Shown: one piece after another, positions 7,393-15,735 of the stretch | Layout of the letters: each line of letters begins with the position of its first letter | Numbering within the stretch: position 1 is the stretch's first letter | Source of the DNA: Phycisphaerales bacterium UBA4658 | Lineage (GTDB): Bacteria; Planctomycetota; Phycisphaerae; Phycisphaerales; UBA1924 | Direction of reading: 5' to 3' | Assembly: GCA_002405485.1 (NCBI GenBank) | Contig: DHLW01000061.1 | Coordinates: 1 to 15,828, forward strand | DNA: 15,828 nucleotides | Translations under genes and position numbers: made by a program | The notes under the pieces: generated by a model | Seen by the model: only the letters and a program-made list of their open reading frames with translations | What the model was told of the DNA's origin: nothing | The model's database searches: none

Positions 7393-7457
7393 AGTTTGCG
7401 TCCGAGCCTTGAGGGCGGTCGAAAAAATGCCGCAAGTGAGTTTGCGTTTGCTAAGCT
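7393..7457 (+). promoter_or_regulatory. Candidate activator sites and -10 box of the porin gene
   Basis: AGTTTGCGT occurs at 7393-7401 and again at 7439-7447. Each copy also sits in a small dyad: GCAA-GT-TTGC at 7390-7399 and CGCAA-GTGAGT-TTGCG at 7431-7446. TAAGCT (7452-7457) lies 4 bases after the second copy and could serve as the -10 element with a start near 7464. The repeats are 46 bases apart, and I see no canonical -35. This fits activation by a bound regulator, possibly the divergent PhoB-like protein. Confidence 0.35.
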
Positions 7458-7475
7458 AGGCGGGTAGCATCGCCT

Positions 7476-7506
7476 CCCACCCGGACCGTGAGCGGATCCG
7501 TGTGGG
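7476..7506 (+). other. 5'-terminal hairpin of the putative porin leader
   Basis: CCCAC/GTGGG, CGGA/TCCG and CCG/CGG stack into a 12-bp stem with one internal mismatch, one bulged A and a TGAG tetraloop. It lies just after the candidate transcription start near 7464. A stable stem at the very 5' end of a highly expressed outer-membrane-protein mRNA commonly protects it from degradation; that role here is inference. Confidence 0.45.
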
Positions 7507-7651
7507 TTCTCCGGGGCGTCGCGAGTCGGGTGCATGGGGGCCCGAGGCGGCGAAACTGGGAAGTTCGGACGAAATGTGGGGCGAAGGCCTCACGCCGTCC
7601 GAGAATGGGCTTGGACCGCTGGCGTCCGGGTTCACGGAGTCGGAGGTTTCT

Positions 7652-7675
7652 CGTGGGGAAGCGAACTTCTCCACG
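7652..7675 (+). other. Second leader hairpin
   Basis: A 10-bp stem (7652-7661 with 7666-7675, one G-U pair) closes a CGAA tetraloop, about 125 bases before the porin start codon. No T-tract follows, so it is not a plain terminator. It could be a stability element, a processing site or part of a regulatory RNA fold. Confidence 0.45.
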
Positions 7676-7801
7676 TCAGCAACGGGTGGAAACGTCTTCA
7701 GTGGTGGATGGGGTCCGTTGTCGATCACAGTTGAGGCGCACGGAGACGGCGCTTCGTCACACCGGTTCACAGTGTTTCTTGCAAGAAAAAGGAGTCTCAG
7801 A

Positions 7802-9085
7802 ATGAAGGTCAAGGGTCTCTTGATGCTCGCCGGTGCGGCTCTGAGCGTGTCGGGCGCCACCGCCCTGGCTCAGTCGCAGTCCTCCGACGAGGTCCGCGCG
7901 GTCGTCGCCGAGATGCTCAGCGACGCCGAGACGCGCTCCAGCTTGCTGGCGGCCGGCGATGCCGGGCACGACGGCAGCGATTTCTTCATCGCGGGCGACG
8001 GCTTCCGGCTGAACATCGGCGGGCAGCTGCAGTTCCGCTACGTGCTGAACTTCCGTGACGACGAGTCGACCGTGGGCTCGGCCCGCGTGGACGACTTCAC
8101 GCACGGGTTCCAGACCCGCCGCACCCGTTTCGACGTGGACGGCGAGCTGAACAAGGACTGGTTCTTCCGCGTCCGCTTCCGCAACGACAACGGCGACTCG
8201 GCCTCGGTCGACTTCGCCTACGCCGGCTACAAGTTCGCCAACGGCTGGAAGGCGACCTGGGGTCAGTTCAAGCTGCCCCTGCTCCGCGAGGAGATGGTCT
8301 CCAGCGCCAAGCAGCTCGCCGCCGAGCGCTCCTTCACCAACAGCGTGTACACCCAGGGCTTCAGCCAGGGCGTGCAGCTCTCCTACAAGGCCGAGAACTG
8401 GCGCGGCTTCTTCGCCTTCTCTGACGGTCTGAACAGCGGCAACACCGACTTCATCGCTTCCGAGAACACCTCGGGCTTCGCGACCTCCGGCCAGGCCGAG
8501 TACGCCTTCACGGCTCGTGCGGACTTCCTGCTGAGCGGCAACTTCGACCAGTTCGAGGACTTCACCAGCGCCAAGGGCGCCGACTTCGGCTTCATGCTCG
8601 GCGCCGCCGTGCACTGGCAGCAGTCGGACAACACCCCGGTCGCGGGCGATGAGGATCGCGACACCCTGCAGTACACGATCGACGCTTCGCTCGAGGGCGA
8701 CAGCTGGAACCTGTACGGCGCGTTCATCGGCCGCTACCAGCAGGACTCGATCGGCGCTGCCGAGACGGACCTCAACGACTTCGGCGCCGTCGTCCAGGGC
8801 GGCTGGCGCTTCGCCGAGAACACCGAAGTCTTCGCCCGCTGGGACGCGATCTTCGCTGACAACGATCGCGGCCTGAACGAGGACACCTACAACTTCCTCA
8901 CCGCCGGTCTGAACCAGTACTACGCCGGGCACGCCGCCAAGGCCACGCTCGACGTCGTCTGGGCCTTCGAGAACACCAACGACCTGACCGCGTTCGGCTC
9001 GCTCCCCGCGACCGGCGTGGGCATCATCGGGCAGACCGATGAGAACGAGGTCGCCATCCGCCTGCAGTTCCAGCTCCTGTTCTAA
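7802..9085 (+). CDS. OprO/OprP-type outer membrane porin
   Basis: A 427-residue outer-membrane beta-barrel of the phosphate-selective porin O/P family. The start at 7802 has AAGGAG 7 nt upstream and a typical signal peptide with likely cleavage after Ala23 (ATALA-QS). A short helical, acidic segment (26-52) precedes the barrel, which begins near FFIAGDGFRLNIGGQLQFRY (61-80) and continues as alternating amphipathic strands. RTRFDVDGEL, WKATWGQFKLPLLREE and YTQGFSQGVQL are the family's recognisable blocks. The chain ends in a C-terminal Phe (LQFQLLF), the usual signal for barrel assembly. Codons end almost uniformly in C or G with strong preference for TTC, GAC and AAC, unlike the looser G-ending bias of the genes at 1476 and 2880, which suggests very high expression. 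Divergent from the PhoB-like gene; phosphate or polyphosphate passage is the family expectation, but specificity is not readable from sequence. Confidence 0.92.
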   Translation: MKVKGLLMLAGAALSVSGATALAQSQSSDEVRAVVAEMLSDAETRSSLLAAGDAGHDGSDFFIAGDGFRLNIGGQLQFRYVLNFRDDESTVGSARVDDFTHGFQTRRTRFDVDGELNKDWFFRVRFRNDNGDSASVDFAYAGYKFANGWKATWGQFKLPLLREEMVSSAKQLAAERSFTNSVYTQGFSQGVQLSYKAENWRGFFAFSDGLNSGNTDFIASENTSGFATSGQAEYAFTARADFLLSGNFDQFEDFTSAKGADFGFMLGAAVHWQQSDNTPVAGDEDRDTLQYTIDASLEGDSWNLYGAFIGRYQQDSIGAAETDLNDFGAVVQGGWRFAENTEVFARWDAIFADNDRGLNEDTYNFLTAGLNQYYAGHAAKATLDVVWAFENTNDLTAFGSLPATGVGIIGQTDENEVAIRLQFQLLF

Positions 9086-9126
9086 TCGAACAGGGCATCT
9101 TCGGAACGCACATCATTGCTCCTTCG

Positions 9127-9164
9127 ACCGGCCGATCCAGATTCTGGGTCGGCCGGTTCTTTTT
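9127..9164 (+). terminator. Rho-independent terminator of the porin gene
   Basis: A 12-bp GC-rich stem (9127-9138 with 9146-9157, one G-T pair), a 7-nt loop and the T-rich tail TTCTTTTT form a textbook intrinsic terminator 42 bases after the porin stop. It is the only such terminator in the window, consistent with a strongly transcribed single gene. Confidence 0.88.
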
Positions 9165-9405
9165 CGTTCATGCAGGGCCGATCGGGCAGCCGTCATTCGA
9201 TCAAGACAAGAACCGAAGGTCGTCCGTTCAGCAACCGGTACGGCTGATGGCCGCATCCGCGGCGACCGTCGCGGCGGGGAGGGGGCGGCGGTGGAGGGCA
9301 ATCCGGGTGGGCGAGCGTCTGAAAAGCCGAGAAATCAGAGCAATTCTGCGATCGGTGCGGGTTGACGCGTGCCGATCGTCCTTCGTCGACATCGATTGCA
9401 ATAGA

Positions 9406-9411
9406 TATAAT
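9406..9411 (+). promoter_or_regulatory. Consensus -10 box (TATAAT) in an AT-rich island
   Basis: A perfect TATAAT sits in about 20 AT-rich bases within otherwise GC-rich DNA. No good -35 lies at 16-18 nt; TTCGTC at 9382-9387 (18 nt spacing) is weak. A 7-bp dyad (9349-9378) just upstream could bind an activator. A start near 9418 would give a leader of about 210 nt. Confidence 0.5.
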
Positions 9412-9486
9412 ATTCACGCAAGTTCATGCGATCGTCGTGCGGATGATCAGAACGCTGCATGTCTGCGTCGCGTATTGATCCGAGCG

Positions 9487-9508
9487 GGATGTTCTGACTC
9501 GGACATCC
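9487..9508 (+). other. Hairpin in the putative leader
   Basis: GGATGTTC pairs with GGACATCC (8 bp, one G-T pair) around a 6-nt loop, about 70 bases after the candidate transcription start and 120 before the start codon. No T-tract follows, so it is probably a structural element and not a terminator. Confidence 0.4.
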
Positions 9509-9604
9509 TCTCCCGATGGGTCCCGAGGAAGGGGCGCTCGGAACGATGCGAGTTGCCGTGACCTTGGTGCGGCCGCCACGGAGGAACGGGGCGGCTGCAG
9601 CAAG

Positions 9605-9620
9605 TCTCCAAGCTTGGAGA
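9605..9620 (+). promoter_or_regulatory. Perfect 16-bp palindrome covering the ribosome binding site
   Basis: TCTCCAAGCTTGGAGA is fully self-complementary. Its right half contains GGAG (9616-9619), the only plausible Shine-Dalgarno sequence for ATG 9628 at 8 nt spacing. The palindrome could be a repressor operator, or the left half could pair with and hide the ribosome binding site, though a loopless stem must open several central bases to fold. Confidence 0.5.
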
Positions 9621-9627
9621 ATGCGTC

Positions 9628-10371
9628 ATGTCTGGTGGAGCTTCGACGGAGTTCATGAAGTTCTGTGTCAACGTGGGAACCGCTTTCCTGAGTTCTTCGG
9701 GGTTTGCGACGGCGGTCGGCGGCGCGATGACCAACCGACCCGAGTACGCGATCGCGGGTCTCTCGGCGGGGCTTGCGTTCGGGCTGGTGTACTGCGTGCA
9801 CCGCATGCGTGATGCGGCGAGCGAGACGCTGACCCCCGAAGACATGACGCTCATCGTCGACTTGGCCGGGCGCTCCAACGTGACCACGCAGGACGCCTAC
9901 AACCTGCTGCTTGCGCTCCAGGATCGCATGGGCACTCAGCTCCGCGCCAAGACCAAGCTCGATATCGCCGTCCGGAAGGGCACGGACCTCGTCATCGATC
10001 ACCAGTTCATGCGCGCGGGGTTTGAGCAGGCAAGGACCCGCGAGAGCTTCGGCATCGGAGAGGGCGCAGAGCCCCGCGACATCCGGCAGCGGGCGTTCAA
10101 GCAGGGGAAGCTCGTGCACGAGCGCCCTGGACCGGCTAATCCGCACACGGTCTTGAGCTTTCCGCTGATCCTTGCTCGCGGCGGCGGCGTCATCGGCGTC
10201 GCCACGCTGCAGGTGCTTGGCCGGGTGCGTGCGCGCGACGTGCGCTGGCTTGAGTTCATGATGCAGACCCTGATTCCTCTTGCGCGGCATATCGGTGCGC
10301 CGTCGGCGACGCCGCCGCAGCCGCGTCCGTTGAAGCTCGGCAATCAGGACGTCCGTGGTCAGGCGGCGTGA
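9628..10371 (+). CDS. Membrane-anchored protein with a possible GAF-like domain
   Basis: A 247-residue protein I cannot name. Residues 12-32 and 41-57 are hydrophobic and could form a two-helix anchor, leaving a cytoplasmic C-terminal region. Residues 70-112 are helical (LTPEDMTLIVDLAGRSNVTTQDAYNLLLALQDRM). Residues 114-222, with VLSFPLILARGGGVIGVATLQVL followed by a long terminal helix, resemble the last strands and helix of a GAF small-molecule-binding domain, although the ligand pocket is not recognisable. The tail 224-247 is Pro/Arg-rich. The ATG has GGAG 8 nt upstream inside a perfect palindrome. It is transcribed alone, convergent with argS. A receptor or signalling role is suggested only by the domain resemblance; the coding assignment itself is firmer, from sustained codon bias and protein-like composition. 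Confidence 0.75.
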   Translation: MSGGASTEFMKFCVNVGTAFLSSSGFATAVGGAMTNRPEYAIAGLSAGLAFGLVYCVHRMRDAASETLTPEDMTLIVDLAGRSNVTTQDAYNLLLALQDRMGTQLRAKTKLDIAVRKGTDLVIDHQFMRAGFEQARTRESFGIGEGAEPRDIRQRAFKQGKLVHERPGPANPHTVLSFPLILARGGGVIGVATLQVLGRVRARDVRWLEFMMQTLIPLARHIGAPSATPPQPRPLKLGNQDVRGQAA

Positions 10372-10406
10372 TCCGCGCTCGATGGGCGCGTCGCGGCGAA
10401 CGAGTT

Positions 10407-10445
10407 GGCGCGGCCCGGGCGGTGGAGATCGCTTCGGGCCGCGTC
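10407..10445. terminator. Inverted repeat between convergent genes
   Basis: GGCGCGGCCC (10407-10416) pairs with GGGCCGCGTC (10436-10445) over 10 bp, one of them G-T, around a 19-nt loop. It fills the gap between the membrane protein gene and argS, which converge here. Without a T-tract it is only a candidate bidirectional terminator or 3'-end stem. Confidence 0.35.
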
Positions 10446-10446
10446 G

Positions 10447-12276
10447 CTACATCTGATCGATGAGCTTGATCCCCAGCGTGGTCAGGGCGTCGGCGAGAAC
10501 GCGCTCGGTGAGTGCGCAGAGGGCGAGTCGGCTGGCCTTCAGCGCGTCGGTCTCGGCGTTCAGGACGTGGCACTTGTCGTAGAACGCGCTGAAGCTCGCG
10601 CACAGCTCGTACAGATACGTGCACAGGCGGTGCGGCTCGAGCGACTGGGCCACGGACAGGAGCACGCCGGGATAGCGCAGCATGTGCAGCGCGAGGGTCT
10701 TCTCCTCGCTGGCGGCGATGGAGATCGCCCCCGGCGAGATGCCGGCCTTGGACGCCTTGTGCAGGATCTGGCGCACCCGGACAAGCGCGTAGAGCAGGTA
10801 GGGACCCGTGTTGCCCTGAAACGCGAGCATGCGGTCGAAGTTGAAGACGTAGTCCTTGACGCGGTCACTGGAAAGGTCGGCGTACTTGATCGCGGCGACA
10901 CCGACGGCCTCGGCGACGCGATCGCGAGCCGCGGGGCTCAGCTCCGGGCTGGTTTCCTGCACAACGCGGCGGGCCCGCTCGACGGCCTCGTCGACGAGGT
11001 CGGAGAGCTTGACGTTGTCCCCGCTCCGGGTCTTGAACGGTCGGCCATCGTCACCCAGCACCATGCCGAAGCCGGCGTGCTGCAGCTCGCTGGGGCCCTG
11101 GGCGCCCGGGCGCGTGGCGTATCCGGCCTTGACGGCGGCGGCGAAGACCTGCCTGAAGTGCAGCCCCTGGCGCTGATCGACGCAGTAGATGACCCGATCG
11201 GCGCCGAGCTTCTGCACGCGCCTGCGGATGGCGGCGATGTCCGTGGTGGCGTACAGGAACGCGCCATCGGTCTTTCTGATGATGCAGGGCTCGTCGATTC
11301 CATCGACGCGCACCACGAGCGCGCCCTCGCTGGCCTCGGCAACGCCCCGCGACAGAAGATCGGCGACGAGCGGGGCGAGTTCCTCGGCGTAGCTGCTCTC
11401 GCCCGCGCTGTGCTCGCGCGTGACGATCACGTTCAGCCGAGCGCACGTCTTGATGCACGCGTCCATGGTCACGTCGACGATCCGCTGCCAGAAGCGCATC
11501 GCCGTCGGCTCGTGGGACTGCAGGTCCAGAAGCACCCGCTTGGCCCTGGTCAGCGACTCCTCGGCGCCCGCGACCTGTTCTTCCAGCTCGGCGGCGGCCT
11601 TCGGCCCGAGTCCGAACCGGCGGACGGCGGCCAGTCCCCGCGTGTCGGCGTCGGCCTCGACCTTGGCCGACCGATAGAGCGTTTCCAGGTCATCGAGTGA
11701 GAGCTCGGCGATATCCCGCCCCGCGGCGGCGGCGTCCATGAGCTTGGCCGTCACCATTGCGATCGGGAGCCCCCAGTCGCCCACGTGATTCTGGCGGATC
11801 ACGGCGTATCCGACCCGTGCCAGCACGCGGGCGAGGGTGTCGCCGATGATGCACGAGCGCAGGTGTCCGACGTGCATCTCCTTGGCGAGGTTGACGCCGC
11901 AGAGATCCACGACGACGGTCTTGCCCGCGCCGACGCGCTCGATGCCGAAGTCCTCGGTGGTGATGGACTTGAGCAGTCCGACGAGTGCGTCAGGACGGAG
12001 GGTGATGTTGATGAACCCGGGGCCGGCGATGGAGGCCTCGGAGAGGGGCTCGGCGATGTCGGCGATCTTCGCCGCGCTCACCAGGGCCTTGGCCACCTCG
12101 CGGGGCGGCTGCCCGAGGGTCTTGGCCAGGGTCATGGCGGCGTTGCACTGGAACTCCCCGAACTTGGGGTTTCGGCTGGCGGAGACCATGGGGTCGGCGC
12201 CAGCGGCCTGCGGAAACGCGGAGGCGATCGCCTGGGCGAAGCGTTCGGTCAGGATCACGAGCGGATCGAAGGACAT
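10447..12276 (-). CDS. argS: Arginyl-tRNA synthetase, class I
   Basis: A 609-residue cytoplasmic enzyme that charges tRNA-Arg with arginine using ATP. The N-terminal additional domain spans about 5-95, with NPKFGEFQCNAAM (36-48) and GFINITL (87-93). The catalytic core has the HIGH-type motif HVGH (135-138) and, in place of a canonical KMSK loop, PFKTRSGDNVKLSDL (413-427), the same form as in E. coli ArgS. The C-terminal helical anticodon-binding domain begins near NTGPYLLYALVR (489-500) and ends at Met609. The protein is slightly long; an Ala- and Glu-rich segment at about 210-245 accounts for part of this. No Shine-Dalgarno precedes ATG 12276, but TACGCT lies 8 nt upstream. Divergent from the small lipoprotein gene. 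Confidence 0.97.
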   Translation of the reverse strand: MSFDPLVILTERFAQAIASAFPQAAGADPMVSASRNPKFGEFQCNAAMTLAKTLGQPPREVAKALVSAAKIADIAEPLSEASIAGPGFINITLRPDALVGLLKSITTEDFGIERVGAGKTVVVDLCGVNLAKEMHVGHLRSCIIGDTLARVLARVGYAVIRQNHVGDWGLPIAMVTAKLMDAAAAGRDIAELSLDDLETLYRSAKVEADADTRGLAAVRRFGLGPKAAAELEEQVAGAEESLTRAKRVLLDLQSHEPTAMRFWQRIVDVTMDACIKTCARLNVIVTREHSAGESSYAEELAPLVADLLSRGVAEASEGALVVRVDGIDEPCIIRKTDGAFLYATTDIAAIRRRVQKLGADRVIYCVDQRQGLHFRQVFAAAVKAGYATRPGAQGPSELQHAGFGMVLGDDGRPFKTRSGDNVKLSDLVDEAVERARRVVQETSPELSPAARDRVAEAVGVAAIKYADLSSDRVKDYVFNFDRMLAFQGNTGPYLLYALVRVRQILHKASKAGISPGAISIAASEEKTLALHMLRYPGVLLSVAQSLEPHRLCTYLYELCASFSAFYDKCHVLNAETDALKASRLALCALTERVLADALTTLGIKLIDQM

Positions 12277-12284
12277 GGGGAGAG

Positions 12285-12290
12285 AGCGTA
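12285..12290 (-). promoter_or_regulatory. TANNNT box (TACGCT), candidate leaderless promoter of argS
   Basis: On the minus strand TACGCT ends 8 nt before the argS ATG, and the intervening bases (CTCTCCCC) contain no purine-rich ribosome binding site. The same hexamer stands 7 nt before the trmB start. No -35 consensus is evident. Confidence 0.45.
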
Positions 12291-12443
12291 GCGGGGTCGG
12301 AGAGGTGGTCCGGAAGATGGTCTAGGGCAGGAAAAATGCGGTCATTCTCGGACGATGGACGATCATCCGGGCAGTCGGGGCTGGTCCGGGCAGAGGCCAG
12401 GAGATCGGCGGGCCGAAGGATCGGATCGAGGAGGTTGACCCCC

Positions 12444-12608
12444 ATGGGCAGCTCGGGTTTGCGTCGTTGCGTGCTTGCCGCCAGTGTGCTGATCGGAACG
12501 GGTGTCCTGCTCATGTGGCTGGCCGGGTGCCACACGGTCAAGGGCGTGGGGCGCGACATTGAGGCGATGGGGCAGGGTGGGCAGGACCTGATCGACGGCA
12601 AGCGCTGA
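12444..12608 (+). CDS. Entericidin-like small lipoprotein
   Basis: A 54-residue lipoprotein. Arg7-Arg8 and a hydrophobic stretch (10-27) lead to the lipobox LAGC with lipidated Cys29. The mature part HTVKGVGRDIEAMGQGGQDL matches the entericidin EcnA/EcnB pattern (C-N-T-x-x-G-x-G-x-D-I), a family of tiny envelope lipoproteins best known as a toxin-antidote pair in enterobacteria. The frame is open from 12336, but ATG 12444 has an excellent GAGGAGG ribosome binding site (12428-12434, 9 nt to the ATG), and only this start puts the signal sequence at the N-terminus. No partner entericidin gene is adjacent, so a toxin-antidote role is doubtful; an envelope stress role is a guess. Convergent with trmB, 11 bases apart. 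Confidence 0.88.
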   Translation: MGSSGLRRCVLAASVLIGTGVLLMWLAGCHTVKGVGRDIEAMGQGGQDLIDGKR

Positions 12609-12619
12609 GAGCACGACGG

Positions 12620-13357
12620 TCACCCGCGTTTGACCAGGACGCAGGCGTGCGGGGGTCGATCGACGCACATCTTGCGTTCGTAGTTGGTGCCCACGGTCTG
12701 GCCGTCCTCGGTCCAGGTGGGCGGGAGGAAGGGGCGGACGTCGAAGGCGTGGCGGTCGGGCGTGCCACAGGCGGCCTGGAGGTCGGTGGGGATGGCCCAC
12801 GCACTGGTCCAGCGGTCGATGTGCTGCTGATACCACGTCCAGAGGTCATCGTGATCAGTGACGAGGCGGAGCTCGCCCCCGGGCTGGAGTACGCGGTAGG
12901 CCTCGGCGAGGAAGCGATCCTGGACCACCCTGTTCTTGTGGTGGCGGGCTTTGGGCCAGGGGTCGGAGAAGTACAGGTGGATGACTCGGCAGCAGCCGGT
13001 CTGGGCTCGCCAACGGAGGAACTCCGTGGCGTCGACGTTGAGCATGCGGACGTTCGCGAGCCCGCGTCGGCGGAGACGGTCGGCGGTGTAGAGATAGAAC
13101 TCGCGGGCGTACTCGAAGCCGAGGTAGTTGACGTCCTGGTGGGCGGCGGCTTCCTGGAGCAGGAAACCGCCTTTGCCGGTGCCGATCTCGATCTCAAAGG
13201 GGCGGGCAGGGTCACAGAACCACGAGCGTGGGTCCAAGCGAGCGGCGGCGGGATTGGTGAGGATGTCGTCGGGAAGCGGGGGGAGCTCGGCGGGCGCGAT
13301 GCCGATGACGCCCGGGGCGTCGTCGAGAGAGCGGCCATGGCCGAGACCGAAGGACAT
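12620..13357 (-). CDS. trmB: tRNA (guanine-N7-)-methyltransferase
   Basis: A 245-residue SAM-dependent enzyme that makes 7-methylguanosine, normally at position 46 of tRNA. The SAM-binding motif EIGTGKGGF is at 57-65, a second acidic strand FEYA at 81-84, NVDATEF at 107-113, the family hallmark YFSDPWPKARHHKNR at 129-143, and TNYERK at 224-229 near the C-terminus, which carries conserved substrate-binding residues. The frame is open to 13561, but ATG 13357 gives the usual family length and begins MSFGLGHGR; the upstream extension is Pro/Arg/Thr-rich and unconserved in character. No Shine-Dalgarno is present; TACGCT lies 7 nt upstream. It is convergent with the entericidin gene and divergent from prkA. 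Confidence 0.95.
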   Translation of the reverse strand: MSFGLGHGRSLDDAPGVIGIAPAELPPLPDDILTNPAAARLDPRSWFCDPARPFEIEIGTGKGGFLLQEAAAHQDVNYLGFEYAREFYLYTADRLRRRGLANVRMLNVDATEFLRWRAQTGCCRVIHLYFSDPWPKARHHKNRVVQDRFLAEAYRVLQPGGELRLVTDHDDLWTWYQQHIDRWTSAWAIPTDLQAACGTPDRHAFDVRPFLPPTWTEDGQTVGTNYERKMCVDRPPHACVLVKRG

Positions 13358-13364
13358 CGCGCAG

Positions 13365-13370
13365 AGCGTA
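13365..13370 (-). promoter_or_regulatory. TANNNT box (TACGCT), candidate leaderless promoter of trmB
   Basis: On the minus strand TACGCT ends 7 nt before the chosen trmB ATG with no ribosome binding site between them. Its identity to the argS box supports both the regulatory reading and the choice of start codon. Confidence 0.45.
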
Positions 13371-13447
13371 TTCCCGCCCGATCGGGGGGAAGGCATGAGT
13401 CTCGGGAAGGTCGTCCTGGGGGTCGATCCGTGGGGTATCGAGCGTCG

Positions 13448-13453
13448 TATAAC
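13448..13453 (+). promoter_or_regulatory. -10-like TATAAC upstream of prkA
   Basis: TATAAC is the best -10 match in the 221-base divergent gap before prkA. No -35 is evident at 16-18 nt, so an alternative sigma factor or an activator would be needed. The implied leader would be about 120 nt. This is a weak call. Confidence 0.25.
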
Positions 13454-13578
13454 GGGAATGGGTGGGGCTTCGACATTGTCTCCGGTGCCCGCTCGAGCAT
13501 GCCGATAAGACCCGGTGGTCCGGTCGGCGTCTCGGGGGTGTCGCGCGAGGTCGAAGGTCATCGCCCTGGAGGATCGTC

Positions 13579-15735
<2,157 letters not shown>

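Larger units (their letters stand above)
7226..7801. other. Divergent intergenic region: regulator promoter and porin leader
   Basis: This stretch of 576 bases carries no believable gene. The porin frame stays open back to 7502, but the added sequence has no protein-like character and precedes a clear signal peptide and ribosome binding site. It contains inverted repeats near the regulator (7295-7323), a 9-bp direct repeat (7393-7401 and 7439-7447), a -10-like TAAGCT (7452-7457), and two strong hairpins (7476-7506 and 7652-7675). I read it as two divergent promoters plus a structured untranslated leader of roughly 340 nt for the porin mRNA. Confidence 0.6.
9165..9627 (+). other. Non-coding region upstream of the membrane protein gene
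   Basis: These 463 bases hold no convincing gene; short open frames have arginine-rich or random composition. The notable elements are an inverted repeat (9349-9355 with 9372-9378), an AT-rich promoter-like island (9395-9416), a hairpin (9487-9508) and a palindrome over the ribosome binding site (9605-9620). They point to a leader of about 210 nt for the gene at 9628, or to a separate small RNA. Confidence 0.5.

Noticed and set aside
7502..7801. N-terminal extension of the porin
   Set aside because: A 100-residue Gly/Ser-rich extension would bury the signal peptide; the region folds as hairpins and is better read as leader RNA.
7757..8932. A 391-codon frame antisense to the porin
   Set aside because: A Val/Glu/Ala-rich shadow of a strongly codon-biased gene; the porin has a signal peptide, ribosome binding site and terminator.
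9412..9480. tRNA-like folding in the region after the TATAAT box
   Set aside because: I could not assemble a cloverleaf with T-arm and anticodon features; only simple hairpins are supported.
10681..11035. Loss of the KMSK motif in ArgS as a sign of inactivity
   Set aside because: ArgS proteins often lack canonical KMSK; the KTRSG form here matches that of active E. coli ArgS.
10405..12291. Plus-strand frames of 431 and 168 codons antisense to argS
   Set aside because: They lie inside the argS coding region and have a repetitive Gly/Asp/Val/Leu composition.
12330..12352. Possible extracytoplasmic sigma factor promoter (GGAAA ... TCGGA) before the entericidin gene
   Set aside because: The spacing is only 13 bases, too short for this promoter class, and the -35 match is partial.
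13358..13561. N-terminal extension of trmB
   Set aside because: The added 68 residues are unconserved in character and would make the protein too long for the family; the shorter start has the TACGCT box also seen before argS.
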